Shown in pieces: positions 59,091 through 64,000 of a DNA stretch of 64,000 nucleotides; within the stretch, counting starts at the first letter, position 1, and the number at the start of each line of letters is the position of its first letter. Location: contig OZ034976.1 of the NCBI GenBank assembly GCA_964030785.1, positions 2,874,701-2,938,700 on the forward strand, read 5' to 3'. The position numbers and the translations under genes are program-made. This DNA is from Siderastrea siderea (lineage: Eukaryota > Cnidaria > Anthozoa > Scleractinia > Rhizangiidae). The notes beneath the pieces were generated by a model that was not told the origin of the DNA, made no database searches, and saw only the letters and a list, made by a program, of their open reading frames with translations.

Positions 59091-59400
59091 CTTTCAATAG
59101 AATGGTCACATTTTAGGATTTCATCCACAGAAGCAGCAGTAAGACCCTCCTTGAACAGCTTTCACTTGAATTGTTACACTTAACGACTTCATCCACAGAC
59201 TCAAAAGTTAGAACCACCTTGTACAGCATAATAAACAGCGCCACAGGAAAGTACTGCTCAGTAGCTTTCATTCGAATGGTCAAACTAAAGGATTTCATCT
59301 ACAGACTAAAAAGTTAGAACCACCTTGTACAGCATAATAAACAGTACCACAGGAAAGTACTGTTCAGTCAGTAGCTATCCACATACTAAGTAAACTGGAA
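59090..59400 (-). repeat. Minisatellite array, ~106-bp unit, about three units
   Basis: Units carry CCACAGACTCAAAAGTTAGA, ACCACCTTGTACAGCATAAT and CACAGGAAAGTACTGCTCAG. It is the reverse orientation of the copies at 13.1, 18.1 and 22.6 kb. The 61-aa minus frame MKATEQYFPVALFIMLYKVV is repeat translation. Confidence 0.92.
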
Positions 59401-61700
59401 CCACTTCTACAGTTCGGTTGGTTTTACCTGAACCAGTTTATACTCTTAGATTTCGTTTAAGTTACGAAACCGCATTACGTAACTCAAGAATTGACTCTAC
59501 ACATCATATTCTCTTGTTCTGTGCTGAATGAAAGGGTAAGTGTAACTTCACTTAAGGCACTCTTAATTAAGTAAAGAGGGTCCTTTCATCCCTTCCAATG
59601 TTGTGTCCTTTATGGCCGTTAATACTTTTAAGCAACATAGTGTAACCTGAAAACCTAGCCGGTTGAAAGAGAAAGGACAATTAAGGGAAAATTCCCAGGG
59701 CTATCCCGTATATTAGCTGTGTGCCTGCTGGTCTGAAATAGGGTATAGATTTGTTTGCCACTTGGGCTTGGAGAAATGGGAAGCGGGGGGGGGGGGGGGG
59801 GGATTTTAAGGATCAGGTCTGATGGGTACAGTAGGAAAACTATGAAATGGGTAAGAGGGCCGCACACCCCATCCAATAATTTCGAAGAGTACCCCACCCC
59901 CCTTTTAAACCTTTTACAGCTGCTTCAAAAGGAGGCGAATTACAAATGATTCTTATTTTGAGATGTTTTCTAAAAAGGGGTGCGACTATGCATAAGGAAC
60001 GACTGTTTGATGCCAGGAAGAGGATCCTTTCTTAAAATGTCTCCTCAAATTTTCGTAGCAAGGGGACATTAATCCCTTCGTTTCTCGAAGGATTCCCCGA
60101 AAAAGCCATGTTTTGGGTAGCAAAAACGATTTTCACAGAACCAAGGGTGCTGTAAGTTACAGTTTCTTGGGGAAATTTTGAACTCACAAGTTGTTGTAAG
60201 TCGGGCTTAATGACATTCCGTTCCACTAGAACGTTCTGCTAAATCAATATATGATTAGTTAAGTAGTCCGAACAGATCAACTTTTGTTACGTTATCAGTG
60301 AAGCGTATACCCCATATGGTGTTACAATTAAAATTTCTTGTCGGGTGTCTCTGGGCTTTCTACACATTCAAACAAATAACATCTCGAAATATATGATTTA
60401 ATGGCTGTTTGTTTTCATAAGGCGATTTTTGGCCCCGAAGTTTTTTCATTGATTACCGGAAGATATTTAGAAGATCGAAAGATGCAAATCATGCTTTAGC
60501 TCTTCAATTTTGGCAGACTGTATTCTGCATTGTTCTCCTTTAGTTTATATAGTAGGATGGTTCTTCGTATATTGGGAATAATGTCACGTAACTATAAAAC
60601 TTTCTTTCATTCGTGTACAGTTCAGTCGTAACTTTCAAATTCAGATACTTTAAACTTAACATGTTTTCTCTGTACCGGAACCAAAATAATTGTAGCCTGT
60701 ACAGGACGAAAATCACTTATAATTAGGTCTAGGCTGGGGTCATGTTTTTGTCGCGAAATTCTTGCATATTATGAGAAACCCAACACCAAAGGTAATTCTA
60801 CGTCTATTTTCCCAAGGCTTACTTGTGTTTAAATGAGGCTTTTGCTATGGATTTGACAAAACCAAGTGCCTTTTAGAGGCGACTTTGGTCAACTATCTCT
60901 GTCGCCTTAAAACAGCTTCAGCCTTTTAGGACGCCTGATTTTGTTAATTATGGTTTAATACTGGATAACAGATGTTCCTAACGAGTCAGCGACCGGGCCC
61001 GCGGTTTAGCCTTTTCGGGTTTTGAAGCGCGCTCTAATATTGTTTTGTCTTCAAGATACGGCCTTTAATTTGACTTGCCAATTGTTTGGAAATTACACGG
61101 AGTTATTCACCAGATCTTCCTAGATTACGAAGACACGCAACGAACACAAGGGCTGCAGTGAGCACGAATTTCTTGAAGAACTGTGATCGCCTAGAAGGGT
61201 AGGTTATCCACGATGAAAACGCTTTGAAAAATTTGTCTTTATAATTTATATTAACAACTGGATTTAATCTTAAACCAATGAAGAATTTTCCAGGCCTGAA
61301 TCCCTTTTAGGCGTTCTCTATTCTTGGTTCCAATTTCAGATGTTTTCACAAAGCCTTCGATGAAACTCATGATTTTGAACTCTTTGAATCAACTGCATGA
61401 CCTGTGTTGATGGAAGTTTTGTAGTGGAGTATTTTAGGACTGAAAATGACAGGCCCTATCATGAATATTAAGCAATATCAAGAAGGATTATTGTAATCCT
61501 CTTATGGGCCATGCCGGGAAGGTTTAATTTCACTGCAGAAAAGCTGTAAAAAATACCTCGGTTGCCGACGCGATTGTAACGCATAGCACGCGTAATTAAA
61601 AAGCATGTTTTCACCGGCGCGATTTATTAGGTATCAACGTGATGACACCGCTCTATGGGCGCGAAACAAAGCCACTCTTAGTTAAATAAGCATCGACATG
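59400..61700. other. Intergenic upstream of the dynein light chain gene
   Basis: Contains a G-run at 59787-59802 and short frames. No domain or RNA gene was seen. The stretch near 61550-61790 is GC-richer and is the likely promoter of the next gene (GGGCGCGAAAC at about 61658). Confidence 0.45.
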
Positions 61701-61792
61701 TTAGCTATGTTAGCTCATAAGTGGTAAGGCCGGTGATTTTGTTCGTTCTCTTTCCTGGACAGTTGAAGTTTAGAGGTTCGATCACAAGAATT

Positions 61793-62374
61793 ATGAGCGC
61801 GCCAAAGGCAGTCAGGAAACGTTCTGTGACTCTGAACTCTGTGGAGCCATTCTTGAGGAAGCAGAAGAGGGAACGTCTCCGCACAACCAGCATAAACTCC
61901 ATCGCATCAGGAATCGCGAGCTTCGAAGCAAGGCAGCGCTCTTTGACTTGGCACGGCGCGGAGGACGAGTCAGGCCTTAGCATTAGCTGCTCGCCTAAAT
62001 TTACTCTTCCGCTGAACGCATCTCACGACATCGCAGATTTGAAAGATTTCCAAGATGAGCTCGAATCACAAGAAGTCATCAAGCATATAATAACGGAAGA
62101 GCTAGACAGATCTTTGTATGATTGCGACTACGACAGTGAGAGATGTGTGGCCCAGTGCGCAAGTATCAGCCAAGCTGTGGAGTCCAGAGTCAAGGAAATA
62201 ACTCCTCGGGAAACTAAGGTGTTAGCTGTGGTGTACATTGGCGAGATACGAGACCAAGGGCTTGAGATAACCAGTCAGTGCTTATGGGACCCTGAGACAG
62301 ACAATTTTGTAACTGCAAGCTTCAGGAGTAAAACTTTGTTTGCTGTTTGCACAGTCTTCACGGTTCAATACTGA
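61793..62374 (+). CDS. Tctex1-type dynein light chain domain protein
   Basis: 193 residues in one exon, from an ATG with A at -3 (the first in-frame ATG) to TGA. Residues 1-70 are basic and Ser-rich (RKRSVTLNSVEPFLRKQKRE, then ARQRSLTW). Residues about 93-193 form the Tctex1/DYNLT fold: helices around ISQAVESRVKEI, strand KVLAVVYIGE, the family hallmark QCLWDPETDNF, and the closing strand KTLFAVCTVFTVQY, which ends the protein as usual. Members bind dynein intermediate chain or cargo in cytoplasmic and ciliary dyneins. The long N-terminus makes it closer in shape to the DYNLT4/DYNLT5 (TCTEX1D) group than to the short DYNLT1; exact orthology is not settled. The frame is intact, with no sign of decay. 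Confidence 0.93.
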   Translation: MSAPKAVRKRSVTLNSVEPFLRKQKRERLRTTSINSIASGIASFEARQRSLTWHGAEDESGLSISCSPKFTLPLNASHDIADLKDFQDELESQEVIKHIITEELDRSLYDCDYDSERCVAQCASISQAVESRVKEITPRETKVLAVVYIGEIRDQGLEITSQCLWDPETDNFVTASFRSKTLFAVCTVFTVQY

Positions 62375-62570
62375 ATATGAAACGACTCGTCACTGCAAGA
62401 GCAAAACTCCGCGTTATTTGGTGTTTGCGCTGTACTGTATGTGAAACGATGCATTTGCGTTATTTTCGTACCCATTTCAATTTGAGTTACAGCTTTAAAC
62501 TTTTCACCTTCTCGAGCCTGGATGATGAACACTGAAAGAAATTCAATTTTTATTTGTCAAATTACTTAAA

Positions 62571-62576
62571 AATAAA
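62571..62576 (+). terminator. Candidate polyadenylation signal
   Basis: AATAAA about 200 bases after the dynein light chain stop codon; the minisatellite array starts right after it. Confidence 0.5.
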
Positions 62577-62589
62577 CAACACCATAGGA

Positions 62590-62845
62590 AAGGATTGCTC
62601 AGTAGCTTTCATTTGAATGGTCATTCTTTAGGATTTCATACACAGAATCAAAAGTAAGAAGCACCTTGTGTGACTGGAAAGTATTGCTCTATATAGCTTT
62701 CACTAGAATGGACACACTTTGGGAATTCATCCACAGACTCAAAGGTTAGAACCACCTTGTACAGCATAATAAATGGCCCTAGCCCTTATCTGAATGTTCA
62801 CACTTCAGAATTCCATCCACAGACCTCAAACGTTAGAACTACCTT
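62590..62845 (-). repeat. Minisatellite array, two to three units
   Basis: Same family as 59090-59400: CAGTAGCTTTCATTTGAATG, TTCATCCACAGACTCAAAGG and ACCACCTTGTACAGCATAAT. Units are more diverged at the right end. Confidence 0.88.
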
Positions 62846-63053
62846 AAACGAATGGAGGTTTCAGTTGACGGGGGGGAGTGAAAAATATTAAGTTTGGAAG
62901 TAATCTACTCTGCGAAGGTCAACCTGAGGCAATCATTACTCGAGGCGGATCATTTTTCTAAGTCAACTGTCGAGATCCTTGTGGTTATTGATATTGACCT
63001 CCTTGACTTAAGAAAGCATGCATAATTATTTGTTAGCATTGCTAATATATAAT

Positions 63054-63200
63054 GGTAATAGGACTGCCGGAGTGGAGTCCAATTCGGTCTGTAATCATAC
63101 GAGTGATTAACGAAATTGGACGACCGCGTAGCGGGAGTCCGATTTGTTTAATCACGAATATGATTACAGACCGAATTGGACGACACGAAGTCCTGTTACC
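63054..63200. mobile_element. 147-bp palindromic element
   Basis: Arms of about 65 bases meet near the middle: GTCCAATTCGGTCTGTAATC on the left and GATTACAGACCGAATTGGAC on the right, bounded by GGTAATAGGACT and AGTCCTGTTACC. The 86-aa frame is an artefact of the palindrome. Confidence 0.88.
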
Positions 63201-64000
63201 AATTAATCATATCTATAACAAAATTAGCAAAAGAAAAGGGAGAAAATGTACTGGAGAAGGAATTGACAACAGTTTCACGATACGTAAAAAGAACTTATTC
63301 AAGTGTAACTGATCCATTAGCGCGCGCGCTCTGACGCGTACTGTCCAATTACTTAGGCATGACGCGTACACTGTCCAATTATACTGTCCTAACTGTCCTA
63401 TTAATGCTCAAATCATGGCTGGTGATAGCCAATCACATTCGAGAATTTTGTTATTGTTATGATTAAATTACTAATATAATTACTCCACAGTTATTCATCC
63501 GACTTTATTCGCCGAAATAACTTAATAAGCATATAAAGCTAAGCGTTGGCAATGATTGCTATACTCAGTAGTTAAATGAACATTTCCGAGTATTGTTAGC
63601 CAAATGATGACTCCAGTTGAGATTCACTAAGGATGTAGTTTATATAAATACCTCATCTTTTAATTGTCTCTTAAAGCCAAGGTGGAGTAGAGATTACTAA
63701 ATGTTGAATAAAACTTACAAAATAGCTTCGGCAACGGTGATTGCAATAACTCATTGGTTCTGTAGTCAGTTTGTACAGAATCAAGTAACCCCCGGCTGTT
63801 CCTTTTAAAAGGCTGAGATTTCTCTTACAAAATATTGTAAAACAGACGGTATTATGCGAAAGTATCATGTTAAGAGCTTCATTTGAATAGTCAATCACTT
63901 TTCGCCTCAGTCAAGCTAAGTCAACATTTCCATTCAACCCTGTTCAACATTGTTGAATTCATTGGCACGGTTAAACGCGTTTGGTCACCCTGTTGAATGA
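63201..64000. other. Right edge, nothing recognised
   Basis: AT-rich sequence with two ACTGTCCAATTA words near 63340-63380. A minisatellite remnant (TTCATTTGAATAGTCAATCA) lies near 63880. No gene. Confidence 0.45.

Noticed and set aside
1..64000. CRISPR arrays, bacterial operons, organelle genes, rRNA
   Set aside because: Looked for and not seen. Repeats here are transposon termini, minisatellites and microsatellites of a eukaryotic genome.

Overview
The window is nuclear DNA of an animal, most likely an anthozoan cnidarian and probably a stony coral. It is AT-rich and gene-poor, with intron-containing genes, a eukaryotic tRNA-Ala(AGC), tRNA-derived SINEs and many short palindromic DNA transposons. 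A roughly 105-120 bp minisatellite also occurs here in both orientations; I remember it as typical of coral genomes, but could not check this by search. No bacterial, organellar or viral gene order is visible.

Layout. 1-5443 (minus strand): the 5' part of an ankyrin-repeat gene, five exons with clean splice sites and matching phases, running off the left edge. 6809-6881 (plus): an intact tRNA-Ala. 9200-25760: a region of serial duplication. Seven small minus-strand exon-like segments lie here in two homologous families. The four B segments are each exactly 98 nt and begin with ATG. The three A segments are 106-121 nt. B ends in the phase in which A begins, and A ends in the phase in which exon 2 of the ankyrin gene begins. 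A recent tandem duplication of about 4 kb (16533-20335 and 20539-24665) copied one B segment; a 324-bp transposon entered only the second copy. 25300-31000: foldback elements, a roughly 300-bp tandem repeat and a hAT-like element.

35900-37280 holds a 5'-truncated L1-type LINE flanked by an unusually long (about 101 bp) target duplication. 37846-40769 is a Mutator-like element with perfect 26-bp inverted termini, decamer arrays and a broken transposase. 40886-47031 is bounded by a second pair of inverted termini rich in GGTGT/ACACC motifs and is filled with tandem repeats. 48.5-48.75 kb carries two perfect E2F-type sites. 49.4-56.3 kb holds further inverted-repeat elements, one bounded by TCTATTTAAA-type arrays. 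57.3 kb is a SINE. 61793-62374 (plus) is an intact single-exon Tctex1-type dynein light chain gene.

The host content that can be supported is therefore two protein genes, one tRNA and the A/B exon cluster. The rest is mostly mobile and tandemly repeated DNA. The most interesting hypothesis is that the A/B cluster is a set of duplicated alternative 5' exons for the ankyrin gene. It rests on splice-site and phase agreement and needs transcript evidence.
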